This document shows, in pieces, positions 15,804-25,586 of a stretch of 43,146 nt of DNA (within the stretch, counting starts at the first letter, position 1; every line of letters begins with the position of its first letter). The notes under the pieces were generated by a model. That model was not told the DNA's origin. It made no database searches and was given only the letters and a program-made list of their open reading frames with translations. The DNA is taken from contig JAJRWU010000081.1 in NCBI GenBank assembly GCA_024276655.1, forward strand, positions 1-43,146. Reading direction: 5' to 3'. The translations under genes were made by a program, and so were the position numbers. The stretch is from Planctomycetota bacterium. Lineage in GTDB: Bacteria; Planctomycetota; Planctomycetia; Pirellulales; Pirellulaceae.

Positions 15804-16850
15804 ATGCCAGAACCCGCCTCAGCCGACGACGCGCTCCGTAAAGTACGGGAGGCGCGCGAACGTATCCTGGATCAGCTCGCACAAATCATTGTGGGGCAAC
15901 AAGAAGTTCTCGACGAACTCCTGATCTCGCTGTTTAGCCGAGGCCATTGCCTGCTGGAAGGCGTGCCGGGGCTGGCCAAAACATTGATGATCAGCACGTT
16001 GGCCAAATCACTCGATTTGTCTTTTAGTCGGATTCAATTCACGCCCGACCTCATGCCGGCGGATATCACCGGAACGGAGGTGCTGGAAGAGAATCGCACC
16101 ACCGGCGCTCGCGAGCGCCGGTTTTTGGAGGGCCCGCTTTTTTCTCATATCGTTTTAGCCGACGAAATCAATCGCACGCCGCCCAAAACGCAAGCCGCTC
16201 TGTTGGAGGCCATGCAGGAAAGGCAGGTCACGGTTGGGCGGCAGCGGCATCAACTGTCGGATCCTTTTTTCGTTCTCGCCACCCAGAACCCGATTGAGCA
16301 GGAAGGCACCTACGCCCTGCCCGAAGCGCAGCAAGATCGCTTCATGTTCAAGGTCTTTGTGAAATACCCTTCGTTCGACGATGAATTCGAAATCGCTCGG
16401 CGAACCACATCACTCAGCACGGCCGAAGTGAAGCCCGTTGTTTCGGCGGAGGAGATCATCCAACTGCAAGACATGGTGCGGGAAGTTCCCGTTTCCGATC
16501 ATGTGGTGCGATACTCGCTCTCGTTGGTGCGTCAGACCCGCGTCGGCAGCGAAGGCATTCCTGATTTCGTGGAGGATATGGTCAGTTGGGGCGCCGGGCC
16601 GCGAGCCGTTCAGTTTTTGATTTTGGGCGGCAAGGCGCGGGCCTTGTTGCATGGCCGCACGCATGTCGCGACCGAAGACATTCAAGCACTCGCCCGCCCG
16701 GTGCTGCGGCACCGGTTGGTGGTCAACTTCGCCGCCGAAAGTGAAGGCGTTTCCACCGACGACATTATCGATCGGATTGTCGCCGTAACCCCCAGCAAGG
16801 AAGATGAATTAACACGTGACGCCCGCTTCCAAAAGATTTTTGCTTCCTGA
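15804..16850 (+). CDS. MoxR-family AAA+ ATPase
   Basis: A 348-residue cytoplasmic AAA+ ATPase. Walker A is GVPGLAKT (about residues 53-60), the MoxR form of the loop. Walker B and the following block read [20 protein letters not shown], then MQERQVTVG, sensor-like [24 protein letters not shown], and the C-terminal lid with [12 protein letters not shown]. MoxR proteins work with vWA-domain partners as chaperone-like complexes that mature or activate other proteins, and the DUF58 and vWA genes directly downstream fit this. The start ATG 15804 is preceded by an in-frame TTG that adds nothing. The end overlaps the DUF58 gene by 35 bp, implying translational coupling. Confidence 0.95.
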   Translation: MPEPASADDALRKVREARERILDQLAQIIVGQQEVLDELLISLFSRGHCLLEGVPGLAKTLMISTLAKSLDLSFSRIQFTPDLMPADITGTEVLEENRTTGARERRFLEGPLFSHIVLADEINRTPPKTQAALLEAMQERQVTVGRQRHQLSDPFFVLATQNPIEQEGTYALPEAQQDRFMFKVFVKYPSFDDEFEIARRTTSLSTAEVKPVVSAEEIIQLQDMVREVPVSDHVVRYSLSLVRQTRVGSEGIPDFVEDMVSWGAGPRAVQFLILGGKARALLHGRTHVATEDIQALARPVLRHRLVVNFAAESEGVSTDDIIDRIVAVTPSKEDELTRDARFQKIFAS

Positions 16851-17721
16851 AGCCATCAAGCGAATTTCCCGGCTCGACCTGCGCGCCCGCCGCGTGGTGG
16901 AGGGGTTTCTCTCCGGCATGCATCGCAGTCCGTATTTCGGCCAATCGGTGGAATTCCTGCAGCATCGCGAATACGCCCCCGGCGACGACCTGCGGCATGT
17001 CGATTGGAAGGTCTGGGCCCGCCAAGACCGCCTCACCATCAAACAATATGAGGAAGAAACCAACCTCCGCTGCACGCTGGTGGTCGATGTGTCGCACAGC
17101 ATGCAATACGGAAACGGCCCGCTCAATAAATACGAATACGCATGCACCGTGGCCGCCTGCATGGCGTATCTGGTGCTCAAGCAGCAAGACGCTATCGGCT
17201 GCCTGACGTTTGACCAAGGCATTCGCAACCAAACGCCGGTGCGGAGCAAACGCAACCATTTACATTCCATCATCGATTCCCTGGCGGTCAGCCAGCCGCG
17301 AGAAAAGACCGATATCTATGGCGTCTTGCAGGCGGTGGCCGAAAAACAGCCCCGGCGAGGAATGATCATGCTCATTTCCGATCTGTTCGCCGACCCAGAC
17401 GCCACCATGAAAGGCCTCGGCTTGCTCCGCCGGCGAGGGCATGACGTGTTGGTGTTTCACCTCATGGACGACGACGAACTCGATTTCCCCTTCACTGGGC
17501 CCACGCGTTTCGAAGGGTTGGAAACGCCTGACGCCCTCAACTGCGATCCTCGCGCCCTGCGGGAGGAATATTTGCGCGTGGTGGGCGGCTTTGTTTCAGA
17601 TATTCGACGACGTTGCGCTCGCGAAATGATCGACTACGCCCTGATCCGCACCCGGCAACCGCTCGACGCGGTGCTGGCGGCGTATCTCTCGAATCGTTTG
17701 GGAATGCATCATCGCAATTAA
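16816..17721 (+). CDS. DUF58 / vWA-like protein, MoxR partner
   Basis: A 301-residue soluble protein of the DUF58 family. The N-terminus [45 protein letters not shown] and [12 protein letters not shown] are hallmark blocks. The vWA fold follows, with a metal-ion-dependent adhesion site VVDVSHSM (DxSxS, Asp near residue 90) and [13 protein letters not shown] as the later Asp. It lacks the transmembrane helices of longer DUF58 proteins, so it should be the cytoplasmic partner of MoxR. The start GTG 16816 lies inside the end of moxR, and no better start exists before the conserved LPEAIKRI. Confidence 0.93.
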   Translation: MTPASKRFLLPEAIKRISRLDLRARRVVEGFLSGMHRSPYFGQSVEFLQHREYAPGDDLRHVDWKVWARQDRLTIKQYEEETNLRCTLVVDVSHSMQYGNGPLNKYEYACTVAACMAYLVLKQQDAIGCLTFDQGIRNQTPVRSKRNHLHSIIDSLAVSQPREKTDIYGVLQAVAEKQPRRGMIMLISDLFADPDATMKGLGLLRRRGHDVLVFHLMDDDELDFPFTGPTRFEGLETPDALNCDPRALREEYLRVVGGFVSDIRRRCAREMIDYALIRTRQPLDAVLAAYLSNRLGMHHRN

Positions 17722-17788
17722 CGTATTAGCCAGTTAGCACTTATCCATTGATCAGCGGCGTTTTGTCCGCGAATGAGAAACCTCCGGC

Positions 17789-20284
17789 ATGTTTTTTAGC
17801 CCCTTTTTCACCTTCCCGACATTGCTAGGATTGCTCGGCGCCCTTTGCCTAGCGCCCGTCGTGATACATGTCATCACGATGCTGCGGCATCGGCGGGTGA
17901 AGTGGGCGGCCATGGATTTCCTGCTGCAAAGTTATCGCAAGCAGAAGAACTGGATTCGCCTCCAGCAACTGCTGCTGTTGCTGCTCCGCGTGGGCGTGGT
18001 GTTTCTGTTGGTGATGATGCTGGCCAACGTGGGTTGTCGGCAAATTCCACTCTCGGCCCTATTCGGGCAACAAACCACGCACCACATCCTGTTGTTGGAC
18101 GACAGTTTCTCGATGTCGGAACAAATCGACTCCGGCAACCTGTTCGACCGCGCCATTGGCGTGGTGCGAAATATCGCACAGCGAGCGCAAGCCGGTGAAG
18201 GCCGGCAACGCCTCACGCTCATACGATTCTCCCGCGCCGCGCGGCACGATTGGTCAAATTCCCAAAACGCCGAGGGCGGCCAAAACGCCGTGCAAGCCAG
18301 CAGCGCCGTGGGAGCGTTGGCCGACTTGAACGCGGTGGCGGTCGACGCGAACGTGGACGTTCTCTTGGAGGAAAAGAGACGCGGCTTCGCCGTTTCCGAT
18401 TTGTCGGTCGGCCCCGAACCGCCATTGGCGTTGGTGCGCCGTCTTCAAGAAGCCTCCGCCGCCGCGGGCGTGGGCAACACCGCCAGCGGCGACCGCACGA
18501 TTGTGTATCTGATTTCTGATTTTCGCGCCAAGGATTGGCGCGAGTCGGTCGGCTTGAGTGAAAACCTTCAGGCCTTGGAAGACGCCGGCGTCGAAATTCG
18601 GTTCATTCGTTGTGCGAACGAAAAACAGAGCAATCTGGCTATTGTCGATATCCAGCCGGAGTCCGACACGCGCGCCGCCGGCGTGCCGCTGTTTGTGAAT
18701 ATTCGGGTGAAGAACGATAGCGGGGCCGCCGTCAAACGCGTGCAATTGCATATTGCCACCACCATGCACGACCCCACTCAAGCCGAAAACAAACAGCCGG
18801 GAGAGGCGCCCGGCGTGAGTGAGGAATTACCGATCGATTTGATTGACGAAATCGGGCCCGGAGAAACGGTGGTGCGGCGGGTGCAAGTTTATTTCGACCG
18901 GCCCGGCGCGCATGTGGTTACCGCTTCGTTGCCCGACGACCCGCTGTTGCTCGACAACACGCGTTATTGCGTGCTCAATTTTCCCGAAGCCGAACGCGTG
19001 TTGCTCATCGACGGCGCGGCGGAGCAAACCAACGCGCGTTATTTACAAACCGCTTTCACGCCCGGAGGCCGGGTGTTCACCGGTGTGCAGGCGGTCATCG
19101 AACCGCCCTCGTATTTACGCGGCGCCGACGACCTGGACGCCTACAGCGCCATTTACTTGTTGGATGTCGCGCGTCTCGATGGCGGCGCGGTCGGGCGCAT
19201 TGAAAATTATGTCCGCGACGGCGGCGGCTTGGCCATCTTCGCCGGCCCCAACCTCGACCTACGCGCCTACAACGAAGATTTTTACCGCAATGGAGAAGGC
19301 CTGTTTCCCGCCCCGCTCAAAGGCGACGGACTCTTGCCGCCGGCCGCCGAAGACACCGCCGCCGACCTCCAACTCGAAGATCACCCTTTGTTCCAGGCTT
19401 TTCTCGGTGAAAGAAATCCGCTCTTGCGGCATGTGCTGATCAACCGCTACGTAACACTCGCCGACGAAGGACGCCCTTCGCCCGACGCGGGCATGCGTGT
19501 TCTGGCAAGGTTGCGCAACGGCGCGCCGCTGGTCTTGGAGCGATTATGGGGAGATGGCCGCGCGGTTGTCGTGCTAACCACTGCGGCGCCCCTCTGGAAC
19601 AACTGGGCGCAAAACCCGGGGTTCGTCGTTTTCGCCTTGAAACTGCAATCGTATCTCGCCGAGCCGCTTCGTTTCACGCCGGAGCGCTTCGCCGGCGAGG
19701 CCATTACCACGCTGCTCAAGGCAGAGCAGTATTCCGCCGAAATTGTGTACGCCACACCGGGCCGCACCCAGGAAGATTTGCTGCTGGTGCGGCGGGTCGC
19801 GGTACCAGATTCGGCCGACAAAACCATCCTTCGCGCGGTGCTGGGCGGTGCTCCGGTCGCACAAACAGCAGCTTCGGAAGGCGAAACTAAAGAACCGGCT
19901 GTCGACGATAAATCGCCCGCCAATAACAAAACTTCTCCGCCGGCCGTTGGCGGTGGAGAAACCGAGCGGCGCGGAATTTACGAACGCTGGGCGAAACGCA
20001 ACACCGGCGAGGCGGACGTCGCTCGTTACGCACTCAATATCGAACCGCTGGAAAGTGAGTTGGGCCTCATGCAGGGGCGTGCGTTGTTGGAAAAGCTTGC
20101 GCCTCTCTCGCCACAGATATCCGACTGGCGGGCCTACTCGCTCGCCACCACGGCCGACGCAGCCGACGCATCGCCTTGGTCGGGCCGTAACTTGCTATGG
20201 GGGCTCGTCTTGCTGCTGCTCTTGGAACTGCTTGCGGCCTATTGGCTGAGCTATCACCCCCGGCGCAGGGAGGCCATCGCATGA
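17789..20284 (+). CDS. BatA-type membrane vWA protein
   Basis: An 831-residue membrane protein. The N-terminal BatA-like domain (FFTFPTLLGLLGALCLAPVVIHVITMLRHRRVKW) has two helices, the second at about 60-83 (LLLLLLRVGVVFLLVMMLAN). A vWA domain begins at HHILLLDDSFSMS (MIDAS Asp104-x-Ser-x-Ser) and has IVYLISDFRAKDW near 244. About 280-400 is beta-rich. Residues about 410-520 resemble a class-I glutamine-amidotransferase-like fold without an obvious catalytic Cys (VLLIDGAAEQ, YVRDGGGLAIFAGPN). The C-terminal helix at about 800-820 (LLWGLVLLLLLELLAAYW) anchors it. It presumably receives the MoxR/DUF58 activity at the membrane. The stop overlaps the next start (ATGA at 20281-20284). Confidence 0.85.
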   Translation: MFFSPFFTFPTLLGLLGALCLAPVVIHVITMLRHRRVKWAAMDFLLQSYRKQKNWIRLQQLLLLLLRVGVVFLLVMMLANVGCRQIPLSALFGQQTTHHILLLDDSFSMSEQIDSGNLFDRAIGVVRNIAQRAQAGEGRQRLTLIRFSRAARHDWSNSQNAEGGQNAVQASSAVGALADLNAVAVDANVDVLLEEKRRGFAVSDLSVGPEPPLALVRRLQEASAAAGVGNTASGDRTIVYLISDFRAKDWRESVGLSENLQALEDAGVEIRFIRCANEKQSNLAIVDIQPESDTRAAGVPLFVNIRVKNDSGAAVKRVQLHIATTMHDPTQAENKQPGEAPGVSEELPIDLIDEIGPGETVVRRVQVYFDRPGAHVVTASLPDDPLLLDNTRYCVLNFPEAERVLLIDGAAEQTNARYLQTAFTPGGRVFTGVQAVIEPPSYLRGADDLDAYSAIYLLDVARLDGGAVGRIENYVRDGGGLAIFAGPNLDLRAYNEDFYRNGEGLFPAPLKGDGLLPPAAEDTAADLQLEDHPLFQAFLGERNPLLRHVLINRYVTLADEGRPSPDAGMRVLARLRNGAPLVLERLWGDGRAVVVLTTAAPLWNNWAQNPGFVVFALKLQSYLAEPLRFTPERFAGEAITTLLKAEQYSAEIVYATPGRTQEDLLLVRRVAVPDSADKTILRAVLGGAPVAQTAASEGETKEPAVDDKSPANNKTSPPAVGGGETERRGIYERWAKRNTGEADVARYALNIEPLESELGLMQGRALLEKLAPLSPQISDWRAYSLATTADAADASPWSGRNLLWGLVLLLLLELLAAYWLSYHPRRREAIA

Positions 20285-23088
20285 ACGGCATCCTCCCGCT
20301 GGCGCCCGACGGCGTGACGCGCACCTATATGGAACTGGCCCGTTTCGAACACCTGACCAGCCCTTGGCATTGGGCGATGTTGCTGTTGGCGGCCTGCGCG
20401 GGGTTGGCCGCCTTGGCGATCACCGTGGCCATTTATTGGCGAGACGGCGAGGAGCTTCCGGCGGGCGTTCGGCCGTTGTTGCTTTTGTTGCGCATTGCCG
20501 CTTTGATCGGCTTGGTGGTTTTTTTCATGGAGCCGATGAAAATCGGCGAACGTGAAATCAGTAAGAACTCGCGCGTCGTGGTGCTGGTCGACACCAGCCA
20601 AAGCATGGGCCTGCGCGACGCCAGTTCGACCACCACGCAGGCCGCTCCGAGTCGCTTGCAAAAAATCATGGAAGAGTTCAGCCAAGGCGAACTGCTGCCC
20701 GACTTGCTCCAGCGGCACGATGTTCAGGTATTGGCGTTCGATAACAGCGCCGCACCCCGCGAAATCGCCTTTTTTCCCCGGCCCGCCGTTGCCGCGCCGG
20801 TGCGGCCCAAACAACAGGTTGCCGAAAACGCGGTCAGCAAACTACGCCGGGCGATGTTCATTGCCGCCGGATTTTGGGCGGCTGGAATTCTCCTCGGCGG
20901 CGTCTATGCGGTGAGCAAACTGCGGCGGCGGGCTTTGGCTTCGTGGTTTTTGTTCGGCGCCTTGGCGTCGGTCTTGACCGGGTTCGTCGTGCTCGGCGTG
21001 GGGCACTTGATCGGCTCGGAAGCGCCCTTGGCGGCGGCGTTCTATCTGAATGCCGGAGAGCAAACCCCGCCAGACGAGAATGCGTCTCCGCCGGAAAAGG
21101 CGTCTGAGGAAAAGGCGTCTGATGGAGGAGACGCCGACCAGAAACCGGCCAATCCCGGCGGCTTTGCCTGGGAAGAGTCGCTGGCGCCGAGCGGTCCTCA
21201 AACCATGATCGCCGACGCCCTCAGCGCGATCATTCAAAAAGAACGCGGCGGGCCGATTGCGGGCATCGCACTCTTGACCGATGGCCAGCAAAACGCTGGC
21301 GTTCACATGGGCGCGGCCGAGCACTTGGCCCGCAACGCGGGGATTCCAATCTACACTATCGGCATGGGCGTTGCCGAGCGGCCGGCCAACGTGAGAATTG
21401 TTGATGTCGAGGCGCCGCGCCGCGTTTATCCTGGCGATAACTTCACGATCACGGCGTACCTGCAAACGCATGGCTTCGGCGGCCGGAATGTGAAGGTCGA
21501 ACTGTTCGGCGCCGACGTGCGTCCCAATGCCGACGAAGATTTCGAGGAAGAGCAGGCGATTCCGCTGGGGAGCGACGGCGAAATTATCGCCGTGCGGTTT
21601 CAGGTCAAACCGGTGGCGGCTGGCAAGCGGGTTTATCGCGTGCATGTGGCGGCGCCGAGCAATGATCACGACCCGCAAGACAACAACCGCTCCGCCACGG
21701 TTCGCGTGGTCGAACGCGGCACGCAGGTGTTGCTCTTCGCCGGCGGGCCGATGCGGGAATATCGGTTCTTGCGAAACCAACTCTACCGAGATCGAGATGT
21801 CACGCTGCATGTGTTGTTGCAAACCGCCCAACCGGGCGCTTCGCAGGAAGCAGACGAACTCTTGTACTCCTTCCCGGCCACCGCCGAGGAATTGTTCGCT
21901 TACGATTGCATCGTGGCCTTCGACCCTGATTGGCGCACCCTCGACGATCTGCAAGTGGAGCTTCTGGAGCGTTGGGTGGCGGAAAAAGCGGGCGGATTGA
22001 TTCTTGTTTCGGGGCCGGTCTACACCCCGCGTTGGACCAGTCGCGGCCGGGGAGACTCCCGCATCGAGAAAATAAAGTCGATGTATCCGGTGTCGTTTTA
22101 TCGTCGCAATTCTCCCACGCTGCGTTTGGGGCGCCATGGCTCGGAAAAACCATGGCCGCTGAAATTCACGCGTGAAGGCTTGGAGGCGGAGTTTCTTCAG
22201 TTGGGCGAGTCGAATGTGGAGAGCGAACAGGCCTGGGATGAATTCGCCGGCGTGTACGGATTCGCGGCCGTGCGCGGCGCTAAGCCGGGCGCGCAAGTGT
22301 ACGCCCGGTTTTCCGATCCCGATGCGGTCATTGGCGGTGAAGCGCCGGTGTATTTCGCCAGCCAGTTTTACGGCTCCGGCCGGACGTTGTTCATGGCCAG
22401 CGGCGAATTGTGGCGCATTCGCGAGTTGGATGAAAAATACTTCGAACAGTTTTATGTCAAACTCATTCGCTGGGCCTCCCAAGGCCGCCTCATGCGCGAC
22501 TCCAACCGCGGCGTGCTGTTGGTCGACAAGGATCGTTGCCTGCTGGGCGATCGAATTGTTGTTCGGGCGCAGCTCACCGATCCTCAGTTTCGTCCGCTGA
22601 CGGAAAAACAAGTGACCGCGCAGTTGATCAACCCCGACGGCGCTCGAACCGAAGTCGTTTTGAAGAGCGTGCAAGGCGAGGCGGGCGAGGGTTTTTATGA
22701 AGGACAATTCACCGCCTTGCAGGCCGGCGAAGCGCGGCTGGAGTTGCCCGTGCCGCAGTCGCGAGAGGCGGAAGTGTTATCGCGCGAGGTGACCGTCAGA
22801 GTGCCCGACCTGGAACTGGAGCACCCCGAACGGAACGACCCCTTGCTCAAACATCTGGCTGAAATCAGCGGCGGCGCGTATTTCGTGGGGCTCGACGCCG
22901 CCATGAATCGCGGCGGCTTGGGAACGGCGCCGCTGGCGTCTCTCATCCGTTCGCAAGACCAACACACCTACCTGCCCGGCATCGTCGACAAACGTTTTTC
23001 AGGTTTGTTGGCGCAGTGGTTGTTAGCGCTTCTTTGCGGGGTGTTGTTTACCGAATGGCTGGTCCGACGTTTACACAAACTGGCTTAA
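20281..23088 (+). CDS. Membrane vWA protein with split vWA domain
   Basis: A 935-residue protein. Helices at about 33-55 and 60-80 precede a vWA domain starting VVVLVDTSQSMG (Asp104, Ser106, Ser108). The later vWA motif IAGIALLTDGQQNAG places Asp334, so the two metal-site Asp residues are about 230 residues apart instead of about 100. The extra part contains two further helices (about 191-208 and 218-240), each preceded by AVSKLRR, and an acidic linker with repeated EKAS. After the vWA fold come beta-sandwich-like regions, a glutamine-amidotransferase-like part (YDCIVAFDPDWRTL, GGLILVSGP), and a C-terminal helix (LLAQWLLALLCGVLFTEWLV). The start ATG 20281 overlaps the previous stop. Probably works with MoxR. 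Confidence 0.82.
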   Translation: MNGILPLAPDGVTRTYMELARFEHLTSPWHWAMLLLAACAGLAALAITVAIYWRDGEELPAGVRPLLLLLRIAALIGLVVFFMEPMKIGEREISKNSRVVVLVDTSQSMGLRDASSTTTQAAPSRLQKIMEEFSQGELLPDLLQRHDVQVLAFDNSAAPREIAFFPRPAVAAPVRPKQQVAENAVSKLRRAMFIAAGFWAAGILLGGVYAVSKLRRRALASWFLFGALASVLTGFVVLGVGHLIGSEAPLAAAFYLNAGEQTPPDENASPPEKASEEKASDGGDADQKPANPGGFAWEESLAPSGPQTMIADALSAIIQKERGGPIAGIALLTDGQQNAGVHMGAAEHLARNAGIPIYTIGMGVAERPANVRIVDVEAPRRVYPGDNFTITAYLQTHGFGGRNVKVELFGADVRPNADEDFEEEQAIPLGSDGEIIAVRFQVKPVAAGKRVYRVHVAAPSNDHDPQDNNRSATVRVVERGTQVLLFAGGPMREYRFLRNQLYRDRDVTLHVLLQTAQPGASQEADELLYSFPATAEELFAYDCIVAFDPDWRTLDDLQVELLERWVAEKAGGLILVSGPVYTPRWTSRGRGDSRIEKIKSMYPVSFYRRNSPTLRLGRHGSEKPWPLKFTREGLEAEFLQLGESNVESEQAWDEFAGVYGFAAVRGAKPGAQVYARFSDPDAVIGGEAPVYFASQFYGSGRTLFMASGELWRIRELDEKYFEQFYVKLIRWASQGRLMRDSNRGVLLVDKDRCLLGDRIVVRAQLTDPQFRPLTEKQVTAQLINPDGARTEVVLKSVQGEAGEGFYEGQFTALQAGEARLELPVPQSREAEVLSREVTVRVPDLELEHPERNDPLLKHLAEISGGAYFVGLDAAMNRGGLGTAPLASLIRSQDQHTYLPGIVDKRFSGLLAQWLLALLCGVLFTEWLVRRLHKLA

Positions 23089-23103
23089 AATAACACCAAC
23101 GCC

Positions 23104-25575
23104 ATGGCGACGAACATCACGACAACCCACGAAACGGCTCCGCTGCCGAGCACGCTGCAATCGTTGTTGGCCGGTGTGCGCGTGCGCATTCGAGCCTATG
23201 TGTGGCTGGAGGGCCTCGCGATTGCGGCCATCTGGCTGGGGCTGATGTTCTGGGTTGGCTTGGCGCTCGACTATTTCCCGGTGCTTTTGGGCGGAGGCGA
23301 AATGCCGCGTCTGGCGCGCGGGCTGTTGCTGGGCGTGGTCGGCTTGGTGCTACTGTTGGTGCTTTACCGTTTTGTGCTGCGCCGTGCATTCGCGGCGCTC
23401 TCCAACCGCAGCCTGGCGCTGTTGATCGAACGCCGTTACCGCGCCTTTCGAGGGTCGTTGGTGACGGTCGTGGAGCTTGGCGCCGGCGAGAAAAATCCCA
23501 ACGCGGCGGTCGGCGAGCACATGTTGGCCGGCGCGCTCCGCTCGGCGGAGGAGGTTTCGCGAGAGGTTCGCCTGCGGCGCCTGTTCCAGCTAACGCCCTT
23601 GGCGCTGCGGTGCGTTGTGGCAACGTTGTTGGCGGCCTCGATAGCGGCCTTCTTTTTCGCCGCGCCCGCCTACGCCGCCTTGGCCGCTCGCCGGCTCTAC
23701 GCCCTCTCCAACGAAACCTGGCCCCGAAATGCACGCATCGAACTGCTGGGGATGGATGTCCTGCGACCGCCGCCGCCGCCGGAAATCGCGGCGTTTGCCA
23801 GCTATTTAAACTCAAACCAAAAAACGTTCGTCGAGCGACGCATTCGCGTGGCCCGCGGCTCCGACCTCGCGCTGCACGTTCGCGCCGACGCCGCGGCCGC
23901 CGTCATTCCCGAAGTCTGCACGATCTACTACCGTACTGAAAGCGGCTTGCGCGGCCGCGCCAACATGCAACGCGTGGGAAATGCGGTCGAGGGTTACCAA
24001 CTCTACCGGTTCGATGGCGAACCGTTTCGCTCGATGTTGGAAAACGTCGAGTTTGACGTTGTCGGTTTCGACCACCGCCAAAGAAACTACGTGGTGGAAG
24101 TGGTCGATGGCCCGGTGTTGTATAGGACTGATCTCGAATGCCGGTTCCCCGAGTACATGGTCAACCGGGAGCAAGGCCTTTGGCTGCCGCGCGTGCTGGA
24201 GCTGCGCAGCGGCGCCCAGTTGCCTCAGGGCGCGAGCATTCGCTTTCGCGTCGCGACCAACAAACCGCTGCGCGCCGTGCAAGTGCTCGACCCCGCCACC
24301 GGTGAGCAAATTCCCGTGCAGATTTTTAACACAACCAACTCCGAAACAGCAAATACCGCCGCTGCAAATGCAACCGCCACAAATTCCGGCGTTGCAAACT
24401 CAACCGCGTTGCTCCCTGGCGCCGCGCTGCGGGAGTTGGAGTCGGCATCGGGTTTTACGTTTGAAATCGAGAGCCTGCCGGGGCGTTTGGTTTTGTTTGT
24501 CTCGTTGTTAGACGCCGACAACCTTCTCAGCGACAGTTGGACGCGGCTGACGTTGCACGGCGTCGAAGATCAGCCGCCGCAGGTCGACGTTGCCATTCGG
24601 GGCATCGGTTCGGCCATCACGCCCGACGCTCGCCTGCCAGCCGTGGGACGCATCGAAGACGACTACCAAACCGAGCGAACCTGGTTCGAGATCAAACTCG
24701 GCGATAAAAACAACGGCGATGGGAAAATCGTGGAGCGCGAAATCGCACTCCCGCGAGACGGCTTAGTGAAAGCCGCGCTCGATTTTCAAAATGAACGCGA
24801 GCAAGGCGAAAACGGCGTTAAGCTCGCGGTCGATACGCGAATCACGGTGCAGATCAAGGCGGCCGACAAAAAAAACATTTTGGGCGGGCCGAACATCGGC
24901 GCCGGCGAGCAGTTTCATCTGGATGTCGTGCCGCCGAATCGCCTCATCGCGATGCTGGAGGCTCGCGAACTTTCACTCCGCCGCCGCTTTGAACAGATCA
25001 TCGAGGAAGTTTCCGAACTGCGAGATTTATTGCGGCGCGTGTCGGTCGACAAGGTATACGACCTGCAAGGCCAAATAGGTGAAGACGCACTCGACGACGA
25101 AGCCGCCCTGCGCAGGTTCACCGCCTTACGAGAACTGCGCGTGCAACGCTCGCTGCAACAAACGCGGAAGTCGGCGCAAGAAGTTTTGGGAGTCGCGGCG
25201 TCGTTTGAAGATATTCGAGAAGAGCTTGAAAACAACCGCATCGACACCCAAGAGCGAAAAGATCGTTTGCAACTCATGATCGCCGACCCCTTGCAAGAAA
25301 TCGGAGAAGTAAGTTTTTCCGTACTGGAAAAACAGTTGGTCGCCTTGGCGGGTGCGTTGAAAAACGAGGGCCGCCGCCCGCAATTGGCGAAGGCTTCGCT
25401 GGAGCAGGCCGAAACAATTCTCCTGGAAATGGAGGCGGTTTTGCGCAATATGTTGGAATTGGAAACGTACAATGAACTACTGGATATTGTGCGCGGACTC
25501 ATGAAAGACCAGTCCGAATTGATCGACGCCACCAAGAAGCAACAAAAACGGCAGGTGTTGGATTTATTCAAATAG
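23104..25575 (+). CDS. Membrane protein with large extracytoplasmic and coiled-coil regions
   Basis: An 823-residue protein that I recognise only by position and architecture. Three helices lie in the first 200 residues (about 36-60, 75-95 and 163-185, the last LRCVVATLLAASIAAFFFAA). The rest is outside: beta-rich from about 200 to 600, then long charged helices from about 615 to 823 (RLIAMLEARELSLRRRFEQI onward) that should form a coiled coil. A Thr/Asn/Ala low-complexity insert sits near residues 408-436. The three-helix start followed by a long outer domain resembles DUF4175-type proteins, but this is uncertain. It starts 15 bp after the vWA gene and ends 11 bp before the next, so it is part of the operon. 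Confidence 0.7.
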   Translation: MATNITTTHETAPLPSTLQSLLAGVRVRIRAYVWLEGLAIAAIWLGLMFWVGLALDYFPVLLGGGEMPRLARGLLLGVVGLVLLLVLYRFVLRRAFAALSNRSLALLIERRYRAFRGSLVTVVELGAGEKNPNAAVGEHMLAGALRSAEEVSREVRLRRLFQLTPLALRCVVATLLAASIAAFFFAAPAYAALAARRLYALSNETWPRNARIELLGMDVLRPPPPPEIAAFASYLNSNQKTFVERRIRVARGSDLALHVRADAAAAVIPEVCTIYYRTESGLRGRANMQRVGNAVEGYQLYRFDGEPFRSMLENVEFDVVGFDHRQRNYVVEVVDGPVLYRTDLECRFPEYMVNREQGLWLPRVLELRSGAQLPQGASIRFRVATNKPLRAVQVLDPATGEQIPVQIFNTTNSETANTAAANATATNSGVANSTALLPGAALRELESASGFTFEIESLPGRLVLFVSLLDADNLLSDSWTRLTLHGVEDQPPQVDVAIRGIGSAITPDARLPAVGRIEDDYQTERTWFEIKLGDKNNGDGKIVEREIALPRDGLVKAALDFQNEREQGENGVKLAVDTRITVQIKAADKKNILGGPNIGAGEQFHLDVVPPNRLIAMLEARELSLRRRFEQIIEEVSELRDLLRRVSVDKVYDLQGQIGEDALDDEAALRRFTALRELRVQRSLQQTRKSAQEVLGVAASFEDIREELENNRIDTQERKDRLQLMIADPLQEIGEVSFSVLEKQLVALAGALKNEGRRPQLAKASLEQAETILLEMEAVLRNMLELETYNELLDIVRGLMKDQSELIDATKKQQKRQVLDLFK

Positions 25576-25586
25576 GGAGGGATCGC

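Noticed and set aside
20842-22707. A 621-codon minus-strand open frame
   Set aside because: It lies opposite the well-supported vWA protein and shows the Arg/His-rich composition of an antisense frame in GC-rich DNA.
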